DNA of 64,000 bases, from positions 1 through 64,000 of the forward strand of contig JOHN01000040.1 in the NCBI GenBank assembly GCA_000719695.1. Direction: 5' to 3'. Each line of letters opens with the position of its first letter. Position 1 is the stretch's first letter. Shown here piece by piece: positions 53,006-61,449 of the stretch. Source of the DNA: Streptomyces sp. NRRL F-6131 (GTDB lineage: Bacteria; Actinomycetota; Actinomycetes; Streptomycetales; Streptomycetaceae). Position numbers and translations under genes: made by a program. The notes under the pieces were generated by a model, which did no database searches, had not been told where the DNA came from, and was given only the letters and a program-made list of their open reading frames with translations.

Positions 53006-54212
53006 GACGGACGGCGTCCCGACCGGGCCCGCCAGCCAGCAGGGGATGCGCCGGGCCAATCTGGCCCTGGTGCTGGGGGTCATTGCGCGCGCCCCGCGCT
53101 CCCGCGCCGAGGTGGCCGCCGAGACCGGGCTGACCAGGGCCGCGGTCTCCTCGCTCGCCGAGGAGCTGATCGGCGCCGGACTGGTGGTCGAGGAGGGCCC
53201 GGCCGCGCCCAGCGGCAAGGTCGGCCGGCCCGGCACCGCGCTCGGCCTCAACCGGGACGGCCCCGGCGGCCTCGGCGCCGAGATCGGGGTGGAGCACCTG
53301 GGCGCCTGCGTGGTCGATCTGCGCGGCGAGGTCCGCGCCTGGCGCCGCCAGGAGATCCGCAACCGGGACCGGCGGCCCGCCGCCGTCATGGCCGACCTCG
53401 CCGAACTGCTCCGCCGGGCCGTCGCCGAGTCCGGACTCCGCCCGGCCGGACTGGCGCTGGCGGTGCCCGGACTGGTCGGGGCCGACGGCGCACTGCTCCA
53501 GCGGGCCGCCAACCTGGGCTGGCAGGACGTCCCGCTCGCCGCCGAACTGCGGCTCGCGCTGCGCGCCGCCAACGCCGAGGAACTCGCCGAGCTGCCGCTG
53601 CGGGCCGACAACGAGGCCAACCTCGGCGGCCTCGCCGAACTCTGGCTGGGCGGCGGCCCGGCGCACTTCCTGCACGTCTCCGCCGAGGCCGGGATCGGTT
53701 CGGCGATCGTCGTCGAGGGCCGGCTGCTGCGCGGCGCGCGCGGCTACGCGGGCGAGCTGGGCCACGTCCCCGTCCGGCCGGACGGGCCGCGCTGCGCCTG
53801 CGGGGCGCACGGCTGCCTGGAGCAGTACGCGGGCGAGTCGGCGGTGCTGCGCGCGGCCGGGCTCGAAGGCGTCCGGGGCGACTGGGTGGCGCTGCTCGCC
53901 GAGCGGGCCGGGGCCGGGGACGAGGAGGTGCGGGACGCGCTCGCCGGGGCCGGCACCGCGCTGGGGATCGCCTCGGCGGGGGCGGTGAACCTGCTGGACC
54001 CCGCCGAGGTGGTGCTGGGCGGCGGCTACGCGCAGCTGGCGCCCTGGCTGCTGCCGGCGATGCGGGCCGAGCTGGCCGCCCGGGTGACCGTCCGCCCCTG
54101 GGCGGACGATCGCCTGACCGTCTCCCGGCTGGGCCGCCGCGGCCCGCTGCTGGGGGCCGCGGTCGGCGTGGTCCGCGCGCTGCTCGCCGACCCGGGCCGG
54201 CCGGAGGGCTGA
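52989..54212 (+). CDS. ROK-family transcriptional regulator
   Basis: 407 residues. N-terminal winged helix (about 20-80: LALVLGVIARAPRSRAEVAAETGLTRAAVSSLAEEL), then a ROK sugar-kinase-like domain with a zinc-binding motif CACGAHGCLEQYAG and the phosphate motif AEAGIGSAI. The kinase catalytic DxG is present as LRADNEANLGGL. Such NagC/XylR-type proteins repress sugar genes and respond to sugar ligands; this one may be another amino-sugar or glucose-related regulator, but no target is visible here. GTG at 52989 or ATG at 52998 both fit; it is probably coupled to gtrA. Confidence 0.9.
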   Translation: MRAMRETDGVPTGPASQQGMRRANLALVLGVIARAPRSRAEVAAETGLTRAAVSSLAEELIGAGLVVEEGPAAPSGKVGRPGTALGLNRDGPGGLGAEIGVEHLGACVVDLRGEVRAWRRQEIRNRDRRPAAVMADLAELLRRAVAESGLRPAGLALAVPGLVGADGALLQRAANLGWQDVPLAAELRLALRAANAEELAELPLRADNEANLGGLAELWLGGGPAHFLHVSAEAGIGSAIVVEGRLLRGARGYAGELGHVPVRPDGPRCACGAHGCLEQYAGESAVLRAAGLEGVRGDWVALLAERAGAGDEEVRDALAGAGTALGIASAGAVNLLDPAEVVLGGGYAQLAPWLLPAMRAELAARVTVRPWADDRLTVSRLGRRGPLLGAAVGVVRALLADPGRPEG

Positions 54213-54276
54213 GGGGCCCGCCCCCGGGCAGTCCCGGCCGGTCCGGCGGGGCTGCGAGGGGCGGGCCCGGGGCGTC

Positions 54277-54346
54277 GGCCCTCGATCAGCCGTCGATCAG
54301 CCCTCGATCGGTCCTCGACCGGTCGCGATCAGCCCTCGATCAGCTC
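54277..54346. repeat. Degenerate CTCGATCAGCC repeats over the 3' end of the YhgE-like gene
   Basis: CTCGATCAGCC-type units recur about five times between 54281 and 54346, running across the stop codon of the minus-strand gene (its last codons LIEG-stop are one unit) into the intergenic space with the convergent ROK gene. Confidence 0.75.
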
Positions 54347-55414
54347 GCGACTGCGGTGCGAGGGCCGGCGCAGCACGGCGGCGAAGGTCACGCCGATGCC
54401 GACCAGCGCCCAGGCCAGCAGGACCAGCAGCGGCTGGGTCAGCTCGGTGCCGTCGAAGTAGGCGATCGAGCGGGTCGCGTCGGTGCCGGCGCCGTTCGGG
54501 AACCAGGCCCCGATCGCCCGCCAGAACGGCGGCATCATCGGCGGCGGGAAGACCCCGCCCGCGCTCGGGTTGCCGAGCACCACGAAGAGCAGCACGGCGA
54601 CGCCGATGCCGATGATGTCGAAGAGGCACTGCAGGGCCATGGTGAAGGCGCCCACCGCGAAGACCACCAGCGCGCCGACGGCGGACATCGCCCAGAACGG
54701 GCCGGGCAGCGCGTCCAGCACCGGCTTGACGATGATCGCGCCGCCGATGCCGGCCGCGATCGAGTAGAGCGCCAGGGTGCCGAGCCGGATCACCGCCCGG
54801 TTGGCGTTGGCCGGCTTGGCCCCGGCACTGACGCCGAGGATCGAGGCGACCAGGTAGCCGCCGACGCACCAGCCGATCACCAGGTAGAAGGAGGAGAGGC
54901 CGTTGGCGTCGCCCTTGGCGAGCGGCACGACGTCCTGGACCTTCACGGTGCGGCCCTGGGACTTCTCCAGGCCGGTGACGACGGACTCGGCGGCCCGGGC
55001 GGCGGACGGCCCGCGCGCGTTGGCGACCAGCAGCACGTCCTCGGTGGTGGTCGGGTCGACCACCAGCGCGGCGTAGATCTTCTGGTCCTTGATCTGCTGG
55101 GTGGCGGTCTCCGCGTCCGGCGCGGTGACGGCCTTCACGGCGTCGTCCGGGACCGACTCCAGGCCCTGGACCAGCTGGGGGGTGATCTGCGGCGGAGCGA
55201 CCACGGCGATCGACAGCTCGTGCGGGGCGGGGTGGTGCAGGGCGCCCACGTACGAGGTGACGAAGCCGAGCTGGAGCAGCAGCACGCCGATGACCAGCAG
55301 CGCCGCGCGCGGGCTGACCGCGCTCTTCAGCTCGGCGACGAAGCCCTTCCGCTCTCCCGGCGCCGGTTGCTGCGCCGGTTCCTGCCCTGCTTGTTGCCCG
55401 GGGGCGGCAGTCAT
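54329..55414 (-). CDS. YhgE/Pip-like or ABC-2-type membrane protein
   Basis: 361 residues. N-terminal helix (ALLVIGVLLLQLGFVTSYVGAL), an extracytoplasmic domain of about 130 residues (LSIAVVAPPQITPQLVQGLESVP...VVDPTTTEDVLLVANA), then five C-terminal helices. This arrangement, with one anchor, an outer domain and a membrane bundle, matches YhgE/Pip and ABC-2-type permease proteins, some linked to type VII secretion or drug efflux. No ATPase is adjacent. The ATG at 55414 with AAGGAG six bases upstream is preferred over earlier Met codons. Divergent from a MarR gene, its probable regulator. Confidence 0.8.
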   Translation of the reverse strand: MTAAPGQQAGQEPAQQPAPGERKGFVAELKSAVSPRAALLVIGVLLLQLGFVTSYVGALHHPAPHELSIAVVAPPQITPQLVQGLESVPDDAVKAVTAPDAETATQQIKDQKIYAALVVDPTTTEDVLLVANARGPSAARAAESVVTGLEKSQGRTVKVQDVVPLAKGDANGLSSFYLVIGWCVGGYLVASILGVSAGAKPANANRAVIRLGTLALYSIAAGIGGAIIVKPVLDALPGPFWAMSAVGALVVFAVGAFTMALQCLFDIIGIGVAVLLFVVLGNPSAGGVFPPPMMPPFWRAIGAWFPNGAGTDATRSIAYFDGTELTQPLLVLLAWALVGIGVTFAAVLRRPSHRSRELIEG

Positions 55415-55525
55415 GCACATCTCCTTGCCAATCGGGGGAAACCGGATACTTAATAGCATGAACTAGTTTCCTCCGTGTTTCTCCCGCGCCGCGGCGGCCC
55501 GGGTCGGCTGCGGGATACTGGCGCG

Positions 55526-55999
55526 GTGAGTGTGCCGAACGAGGACCGGGCCGAGGCGCCCCTGCTGGCCGTGGAGCGCGAGGTCGGGGTGCTGTTCCGG
55601 CGCGGCCGGGCCCGGGTGGCGGAGCTGTCCCGGCGGGTCCATCCGCAGCTGGAGGGCATGGCGTACAGCCTGCTGGGCCACATCGAGCAGGCCGGTCCGG
55701 TGCGGGTGACCGACGTCGGCGTGCACTTCGCGGTCGGCAAGGCGACGATCAGCCGGCAGATCCGGGCGCTGGAGGAGCTGGGCCTGCTGGCCCGGGAGGC
55801 CGATCCGCTGGACCGTCGTTCGGCGCTGGTCTCGCTCACCGAGGACGGGCGGCGGCGGTTCCTGGCCGCCCGGGACGCCCGGATGGCCCGGGTGCGGGAG
55901 CTGATGGGCAGCTGGTCGGAGGAGGACGTGGTCCGCTTCGCGGAGCTGCTGCACCGCTTCAACGACGTGGTGGGCGAGGCGGCGGTGCCGGCCGGCTGA
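55526..55999 (+). CDS. MarR-family transcriptional regulator
   Basis: 157 residues. The winged helix (VTDVGVHFAVGKATISRQIRALEELGLLAREADPLDRRSALVSLTEDGRRR) carries the DxRS wing typical of MarR. It is placed between the divergent YhgE-like gene and the downstream MFS exporter, a common drug-response arrangement; it probably represses one or both. GTG at 55526 is the likely start (VSVPNEDRAE). A perfect 8-bp palindrome AACTAGTT at 55461-55468 lies in the divergent promoter. Confidence 0.87.
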   Translation: MSVPNEDRAEAPLLAVEREVGVLFRRGRARVAELSRRVHPQLEGMAYSLLGHIEQAGPVRVTDVGVHFAVGKATISRQIRALEELGLLAREADPLDRRSALVSLTEDGRRRFLAARDARMARVRELMGSWSEEDVVRFAELLHRFNDVVGEAAVPAG

Positions 56000-56067
56000 G
56001 CGGCGGGTGCGGCGTGCGGAGGGCCCGGGCCGGGGATCGGTCCGGGCTTTACTTGTTCTTGAAGAAT

Positions 56068-56111
56068 GTTGCCCAAGTCAACCATCTCGGCCTATGGTTG
56101 CTTCAGGCAAC
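56068..56111 (+). promoter_or_regulatory. MFS promoter region with GTTG/CAAC inverted repeats
   Basis: GTTG-N7-CAAC (56068-56082) and GTTGC-TTCAG-GCAAC (56097-56111) flank a possible promoter, TTGCCC at 56069 and TATGGT at 56093 (18-bp spacer). Repeated GTTGC/GCAAC half-sites are plausible MarR operators, 18-61 bp before the MFS start. Confidence 0.5.
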
Positions 56112-56128
56112 TATTCCGAAGGACCTCG

Positions 56129-57676
56129 ATGACCGCCACCGCCACCCCCACCGTCTCGACCGGAGCCGCCGACACCGACCAACCGATGACGCACCGGCAG
56201 GTGATGGAGGCGCTCTCCGGCCTGCTGCTCGGCCTCTTCGTCGCCGTGCTCTCGTCGACCGTCGTCTCCAACGCGCTGCCGCGCATCCTCACCGACCTGC
56301 ACGGCGGACAGTCCGCCTACACCTGGGTGATCACCGCGACCCTGCTCACCCTCACCGCCTCCACCCCGATCTGGGGCAAGCTCTCCGACCTCGCCAGCAA
56401 GAAGCTGCTGCTGCAGATCGCGCTGGTCATCTACATCGCCTCCTCCGCGCTGGCCGGCCTCTCCCAGAACACCGGCCAGCTGATCGCCTGCCGCGCCCTC
56501 CAGGGCATCGGCGCCGGCGGTGTCACGGCGCTCGCCCAGATCTGCCTGGCCGCGATGGTCCCGCCGCGCGAGCGCGGCCGGTACAGCGGCTACTTCGGTG
56601 CCGTCTTCGCCCTGGCCACCATCGGCGGCCCGCTGATCGGCGGCGTCATCGTGGACACCTCCTGGCTCGGCTGGCGCTGGTGCTTCTACGTCGGCATCCC
56701 GTTCGCGCTGGCCGCGATCCTGGTGCTGCAGCGCACCCTGAAGCTGCCGGTGGTCCGCCGCACGGTGAAGATCGACTACCTCGGCGCCCTGGTGATCACG
56801 GGTGCGGTCAGCCTGCTGATGATCTGGATCACCCTGGCCGGCAAGAACTGGGCCTGGCTCTCCTGGCAGACCGCGGCCATGGTCGGCGGCGGCCTGCTGC
56901 TCGGCGCCCTCGCCGTCCTGGTGGAGCGCCGCGCCGCCGAGCCGATCATCCCGCCGCACCTCTTCCGGCACCGGACGGTCACCCTGTCCGCGCTGGCCAG
57001 CGTCCTGGTCGGGATCGGGATGTACGGCGCGACCACCTTCCTCAGCCAGTACTTCCAGCTCGCCCGGGAGAAGTCCCCGACCGTGGCCGGCCTGATGACC
57101 CTGCCGATGATCCTCGGCCTGGCCGTCTCCTCCACCGTCGCCGGCCGGCTGATCACCAAGTACGGCCGGTGGAAGGCCTACCTGGTCGCCGGCACGCTGC
57201 TGCTCGCCGTCGGCTTCGGCCTGCTCGGCACCGCCCGGGCCGACACCGCCTACGGTCTGCTCTCCGTCTACATGGCGATCACCGGCATCGGCCTCGGGCT
57301 CACCATGCAGAACCTCGTCCTCGCGGTCCAGAACACCGTGCCGCGCGCCGAGCTCGGCGCGGCCAGCTCGGTGGTCACCTTCTTCCGCACCATGGGCGGC
57401 GCGATGGGCGTCTCCGCGCTCGGCGCGTTGATGAACAACCGGGTCGGCCACTACCTCACCGAGAACCTGGCCGCCGCGCACGTCCCGGTCGGCGGCGCGC
57501 TCGGCGGCGGCATCCCGGACCTGCACAAGCTGCCCGCGCCGTTGGTGCCGCTGGTCACCGACGCCTTCGGGCACGGTGTGGGCATGGTCTTCCTGGTGGC
57601 GGCGCCGTTCGCGCTGCTGGCCTTCGTCACGGTGCTGTTCATCCGCGAGAGCGTGCTGCGCACCGGGCAGGACTGA
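56129..57676 (+). CDS. MFS multidrug efflux transporter, DHA2 family (14 helices)
   Basis: 515 residues with 14 predicted transmembrane helices. The motif-A-like loop is GKLSDLASKKLLL and the antiporter motif C-like stretch is ALATIGGPLIGGVIVD in helix 5, marking it as a proton-driven exporter of the EmrB/QacA type. The substrate is unknown. Start ATG at 56129 with GAAGGA five bases upstream. The MarR gene lies 129 bp upstream on the same strand. A 22-bp stem terminator follows. Confidence 0.92.
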   Translation: MTATATPTVSTGAADTDQPMTHRQVMEALSGLLLGLFVAVLSSTVVSNALPRILTDLHGGQSAYTWVITATLLTLTASTPIWGKLSDLASKKLLLQIALVIYIASSALAGLSQNTGQLIACRALQGIGAGGVTALAQICLAAMVPPRERGRYSGYFGAVFALATIGGPLIGGVIVDTSWLGWRWCFYVGIPFALAAILVLQRTLKLPVVRRTVKIDYLGALVITGAVSLLMIWITLAGKNWAWLSWQTAAMVGGGLLLGALAVLVERRAAEPIIPPHLFRHRTVTLSALASVLVGIGMYGATTFLSQYFQLAREKSPTVAGLMTLPMILGLAVSSTVAGRLITKYGRWKAYLVAGTLLLAVGFGLLGTARADTAYGLLSVYMAITGIGLGLTMQNLVLAVQNTVPRAELGAASSVVTFFRTMGGAMGVSALGALMNNRVGHYLTENLAAAHVPVGGALGGGIPDLHKLPAPLVPLVTDAFGHGVGMVFLVAAPFALLAFVTVLFIRESVLRTGQD

Positions 57677-57735
57677 CGGGGGCGTCGGCCCGGCGGGACC
57701 CGCCGTTCGCCGGGTGGGGCCCGAGATTCGTGCGG

Positions 57736-57783
57736 AACGCCGGAGGGCCGGGAGTGGATCACCACTCCCGGCCCTCCGGCGTT
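57736..57783. terminator. Bidirectional terminator, MFS/pit accessory gene
   Basis: A perfect 22-bp stem with a 4-nt loop (left arm begins AACGCCGGAGGGCCGGGAG), between convergent genes. Confidence 0.92.
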
Positions 57784-57805
57784 CGTCGGCCTCCGCCGAC
57801 GGGGG

Positions 57806-58060
57806 CTACTTGCCCGCGATCAGTGACAGCCCGTAGAGGACGGCCGCGCCGCAGACGGCGAAGCAGGCGTAGGCGCCGGCCAGGGCCAGCCGCCCGCCGT
57901 TCGCCGGGGCGTCCGGGCCGGCCGCCTCGCGCTGCGCGGCGAGCGACGCCTCACGGCGGGAGAGGGCCAGGATGCCGAGCGCGAAGACGGCGACCACGGC
58001 GACGGTGACGCCGAAGCTGACACCGGCGGTCTGGGCCAGGGCGTTCCACTTGATGTGCAT
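57806..58060 (-). CDS. Small two-helix membrane protein downstream of pit
   Basis: 84 residues, MHIKWNALAQTAGVSFGVTV: helix 1 (VSFGVTVAVVAVFALGILAL), a charged loop (SRREASLAAQREA) and helix 2 (LALAGAYACFAVCGAAVLYGLSLI). It lies 29 bp after the phosphate transporter gene on the same strand. Streptomyces pit genes are regularly followed by such a small membrane protein, so it is probably an accessory subunit. Function not established. Confidence 0.8.
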   Translation of the reverse strand: MHIKWNALAQTAGVSFGVTVAVVAVFALGILALSRREASLAAQREAAGPDAPANGGRLALAGAYACFAVCGAAVLYGLSLIAGK

Positions 58061-58089
58061 GGTGTTTCGAGCTCCTCAGCCGGCGGCGG

Positions 58090-59274
58090 TCAGGCCGCGA
58101 CCGTGGTCGATGCGGGGGTCGGGGTGGCGGACGCGGCGGCCGGGCCGACCTCGACCGGGGTGACGTCGGCGAGGTGGTCGTTGACGTTGCCCGCGTCGAC
58201 CGGCTGACGGCGCGAGATGATCCACATCGCGCCCGAACCGGCCACCAGGGCGACGCCGACCAGGGCCACGCCCCAGTTGCCCTGCTCGGCCAGGAAGGCC
58301 GCGAGTCCGCCCACGGTGGCGGCGGCGGGCAGCGTCAGGCCCCAGGTGTAGACCATGCGGCGGACCATGCCCCAGCGCAGCTCGGCCTTCGGGCCGCCGA
58401 GGCCGGCGCCCATGATGCCGCCGGAGCAGACCTGGGTGGTGGAGAGGCCGAAGCCCATGTGCGAGGAGGTCAGGATGACCGTGGCGGCGGCCGACTCGGA
58501 GGCGAAGCCCTGGCGCGGGGTGATGTCCGCCAGGCCCTTGCCCATCGAGCGGATGATCCGCCAGCCGCCCATGTAGGTGCCGAGCGCGATCGCGGCGCCG
58601 GCCGAGACGATGACCCAGGTGGGGGGCAGCGCGCCCTTCGGCAGGGCGCCGACGGAGACCAGGGTCAGGGTGATGATGCCCATCGTCTTCTGGGCGTCGT
58701 TGGTGCCGTGCGCCAGCGAGATCAGCGAGGAGGAGAAGATCTGGCCGGTACGGAAGCCCTTGCCGACGGTCTCCTCGTTGCTCTTGCGGGTGATCGCGAA
58801 GGCGAGCTTGGTGGCGCCCCAGGCGGCCAGACCGGCCACCAGCGGGGAGGCGACGGCCGGGATCAGGATCTTGCTGACGACGGTGTCGAAGTTGACGCCG
58901 TTGACGCCGACGCCGACCACGGTGGCGCCGATCAGGCCGCCGTAGAGCGCGTGCGAGGAGCTCGACGGCAGGCCGCGCAGCCAGGTCAGCAGGTTCCAGA
59001 GGATGGCGCCGGCCAGTGCGGCGAAGATGATCTCCGGATGGATGCCGGCCTTCTCGTTGACGATGCCGCCGGAGATGGTGGTGGCGACCTTCACGGAGAG
59101 GAACGCGCCCGCGAAGTTGAGGACGGCCGCGATGGTGACCGCGACCTTCGGCCGAAGGGCTCCGGTGGCGATGGAGGTGGCCATCGCGTTGGCGGTGTCG
59201 TGGAACCCGTTGGTGAAGTCGAAGGCGAGCGCCGTGATGATCACAACGGCCACCAGGAACGAGATGTGTTCCAT
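58090..59274 (-). CDS. Low-affinity inorganic phosphate transporter (PiT family)
   Basis: 394 residues with about 10-11 helices. Both PiT signature repeats are present: FDFTNGFHDTANAMATSIATGAL near the N-terminus and SLAHGTNDAQKTMGI in the second half, plus GLPSSSSHALYGGLIG. It imports phosphate with protons or as metal-phosphate. The ATG at 59274 (MEHISFLVAVV) is used in preference to a TTG two codons earlier. A PHO box upstream suggests PhoP control. It matches Streptomyces PitH-type proteins. Confidence 0.93.
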   Translation of the reverse strand: MEHISFLVAVVIITALAFDFTNGFHDTANAMATSIATGALRPKVAVTIAAVLNFAGAFLSVKVATTISGGIVNEKAGIHPEIIFAALAGAILWNLLTWLRGLPSSSSHALYGGLIGATVVGVGVNGVNFDTVVSKILIPAVASPLVAGLAAWGATKLAFAITRKSNEETVGKGFRTGQIFSSSLISLAHGTNDAQKTMGIITLTLVSVGALPKGALPPTWVIVSAGAAIALGTYMGGWRIIRSMGKGLADITPRQGFASESAAATVILTSSHMGFGLSTTQVCSGGIMGAGLGGPKAELRWGMVRRMVYTWGLTLPAAATVGGLAAFLAEQGNWGVALVGVALVAGSGAMWIISRRQPVDAGNVNDHLADVTPVEVGPAAASATPTPASTTVAA

Positions 59275-59333
59275 ACCCAAACAATCGTCGTAGTTGTCGC
59301 ACTGATGTTGGCTTCAGGCGCGACGGTAGGGAC

Positions 59334-59355
59334 GCTGGGTGAACGGAAGATGAAC
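59334..59355 (-). promoter_or_regulatory. PHO box (PhoP-binding direct repeats) upstream of pit
   Basis: On the minus strand GTTCATCTTCC-GTTCACCCAGC: two adjacent 11-bp direct-repeat units matching the Streptomyces PhoP unit (GTTCACC plus four variable bases), 60-81 bp before the start codon. A poor third unit (GTCCCTACCGT) follows. Confidence 0.75.
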
Positions 59356-59609
59356 GGGCTTCGGAATCGTGGTTCCGCTGGTGTCCGAGGGGTTGCCGGA
59401 AGCTTTCCAGGGGGTGTCGACAGCCGCGCTGAGCTGGACATTAGTGGAGATCCGTCCGGTTCGCCCCATTTGATGAGACCTGTCTCACATCCGGCGGCAA
59501 AAATTCATCGGACCGTCCGGGTGCGGTCTGTTTCCCGCGAGTAACCCATGACAGGATCTGCGGAGGTCCGGGGACCCCGGAACGCGGGCGGACGGGGAGG
59601 ACGGGAACC

Positions 59610-61400
59610 ATGGGCGGGGCAGGACGGCGTGCGGAGCTGACGGACGGGCGGATCCCGGGCGGACCCGGAGGCGGACGACCGGCCTGGGTACGGGCCGCAC
59701 TGCGCTGCGGAGCCGTCCTCGCGGCCGCCGCGCTCGCGCTGCCGCTGGCCGCCGGCGCGGCCTGGGCCGACCCGGTCCAGCCGACCCCCGGCGCCACCGC
59801 CCCCGGCGCTCCCGTGGTCGACCCCGGCGGTGATCCGCTCGCCGCGGCCAAGGCCACCCTCGGCCCGCTGCTCGACCAGTTGCACGCGCTCTACCAGGGC
59901 GCCGAGGCCGCCACCGAGCAGTACAACGCGGCCGTCGCCAAGGTCACCGAGCAGCAGGCCGGACTCGCCGAGCTCAAGTCCAAGCTGGAGCGCCAGGAGA
60001 AGCAGGTCGACGCCGGCACCGACATCGCCGCCCAGCTCGCCGCCGCCCAGTACCGCAACGGCGCCGCCTCCGCCTACGCCGAGCTGCTGCTCTCCAAGGA
60101 CCCGTACGAGGCCGTCACCATCGCCGAGCTGCTCGCCACCGCCAGCCGCTCGCAGAACGAGTTCCTCGCCAAGCTGACCTCCGACCGCGACGCGCTGGGC
60201 GTGCTGCAGAAGCAGAACGAGGAGGCGCTCAGCACCTCGCAGACCCTCGTCACCCAGCAGGACGCCGCCAAGGCCAAGGTCGCCGCCGACCTCGCCGCCG
60301 TCGAACAGCTGGTCTCCTCGCTCACCGGCGCCCAGCGCGCCGAACTGGAGCAGGTCGAGAAGGCCAAGGCCGACGAGGCCCAGCTCGCCTTCCTCGCCAC
60401 CGGCGTGCTCGGCAAGGACGAGCGCACCCCGTCGCTGGCCGGGCGGGCCGCGGTCGCCTTCGCGCTCGCCCAGCTGGGCAAGCTGTACGTGTGGGGCGGC
60501 GCCGGTCCGGACGTCTTCGACTGCTCGGGGCTCACCTCGCAGGCCTGGCTGCACGCCGGCAAGCCGATCCCGCGCACCAGCCAGGAGCAGTGGGCGCAGC
60601 TCCAGCACGTCGCGCTCAACCAGCTGCGGCCCGGCGACCTGATCATCTACTTCGAGGGCGCCACGCACGTCGCCATGTACATCGGCGGCGGGCTGGTCGT
60701 CCACGCGCCGCGGCCGGGCTCGTACGTCAAGGTCGGGCCGATCGGGGCCAACCCGATCCTCGGCGCCGTCCGGCCGGACCCGAGCGGGGCGGCCGACGAG
60801 GCCGGCGGCGCGTGGAAGGTGCCCGACCTGCCGGCCGGCTGGGACGCGGTCACGCCGATCGCGTCCAGCCCGCTCAACCAGCCGCCGGTTCCCGAGGGCA
60901 CCGTCGTCCCGCCGGTCGTGCCCGCCCTGCCGGGCACGCCGACCGCTCCGGGCACGCCCACCGCTCCGGGTACGCCGACGGGCACGCCGACCGACCCGGG
61001 CACGACCCCGACCACGCCCGGCACGCCCAGCACGACGCCGACGGGTACGCCGTCCGACCCGGGGACGCCCACGGGGACGCCGACCGGCACCCCGACCGGC
61101 ACCCCGACGGGGACGCCGACCTCCACGCCGACCTCCACGCCGACCGGGACTCCGACGGGGACGCCCACCGGCACGCCCACGGGTACGCCGACCGGCTCCC
61201 CGACGGGGACGCCCACCGGGACGCCGACCGGCTCCCCGACGGGGACGCCCACCGGGACGCCGACCGGCACCCCGACCGGCACCGGCACCGGCTCGCCCAC
61301 CGCTACGGGTTCCGCCGCGGCCACCGCCTCCGGCACCGCCTCGGCCACCGCCTCCGCGTCCGGCACCAGCACGGGCACCCTCCCGCCCACCCAGCACTGA
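59610..61400 (+). CDS. Secreted NlpC/P60 cell-wall endopeptidase with GTPT-repeat tail
   Basis: 596 residues. Signal peptide (about 27-53, ALRCGAVLAAAALALPLAAGAAWA), a long coiled-coil (about 75-265), then an NlpC/P60 domain (about 275-390) with catalytic Cys in FDCSGL, His in ATHVAMYIGGG and a third polar residue in LVVHAP. It would cleave D-gamma-glutamyl-diaminopimelate or similar peptidoglycan cross-links (RipA-like layout). The C-terminal 180 residues are a Gly-Thr-Pro-Thr repeat ending in a Ser/Ala/Thr tail, likely wall-spanning or glycosylated. No ydaO-type riboswitch could be recognised upstream. Confidence 0.92.
   Translation: MGGAGRRAELTDGRIPGGPGGGRPAWVRAALRCGAVLAAAALALPLAAGAAWADPVQPTPGATAPGAPVVDPGGDPLAAAKATLGPLLDQLHALYQGAEAATEQYNAAVAKVTEQQAGLAELKSKLERQEKQVDAGTDIAAQLAAAQYRNGAASAYAELLLSKDPYEAVTIAELLATASRSQNEFLAKLTSDRDALGVLQKQNEEALSTSQTLVTQQDAAKAKVAADLAAVEQLVSSLTGAQRAELEQVEKAKADEAQLAFLATGVLGKDERTPSLAGRAAVAFALAQLGKLYVWGGAGPDVFDCSGLTSQAWLHAGKPIPRTSQEQWAQLQHVALNQLRPGDLIIYFEGATHVAMYIGGGLVVHAPRPGSYVKVGPIGANPILGAVRPDPSGAADEAGGAWKVPDLPAGWDAVTPIASSPLNQPPVPEGTVVPPVVPALPGTPTAPGTPTAPGTPTGTPTDPGTTPTTPGTPSTTPTGTPSDPGTPTGTPTGTPTGTPTGTPTSTPTSTPTGTPTGTPTGTPTGTPTGSPTGTPTGTPTGSPTGTPTGTPTGTPTGTGTGSPTATGSAAATASGTASATASASGTSTGTLPPTQH
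61068..61278 (+). repeat. Coding tandem repeats (GTPT) in the NlpC/P60 gene
   Basis: About 17 consecutive 12-bp units encode GTPT with variants STPT and GSPT. Longer higher-order copies occur: a 39-bp block with ACCGGCTCCCCGACGGGGACG recurs at 61189 and 61228. The complementary strand encodes VPVG repeats with no start context and is not a gene. Confidence 0.9.
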
Positions 61401-61449
61401 GCCCGGCCGTGCTGTCTTCGCCGACGCGGTCGCGGGGGAGGCTCGCGCC

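Noticed and set aside
59375..59609. Possible ydaO (c-di-AMP) riboswitch before the NlpC/P60 gene
   Set aside because: This class often precedes such hydrolases in Streptomyces, but the conserved core motifs could not be found here; a covariance-model search would settle it.
60647..61390. Minus-strand frame of VPVG repeats opposite the NlpC/P60 tail
   Set aside because: Complement of the GTPT-coding repeat; no start context and no independent evidence of coding.
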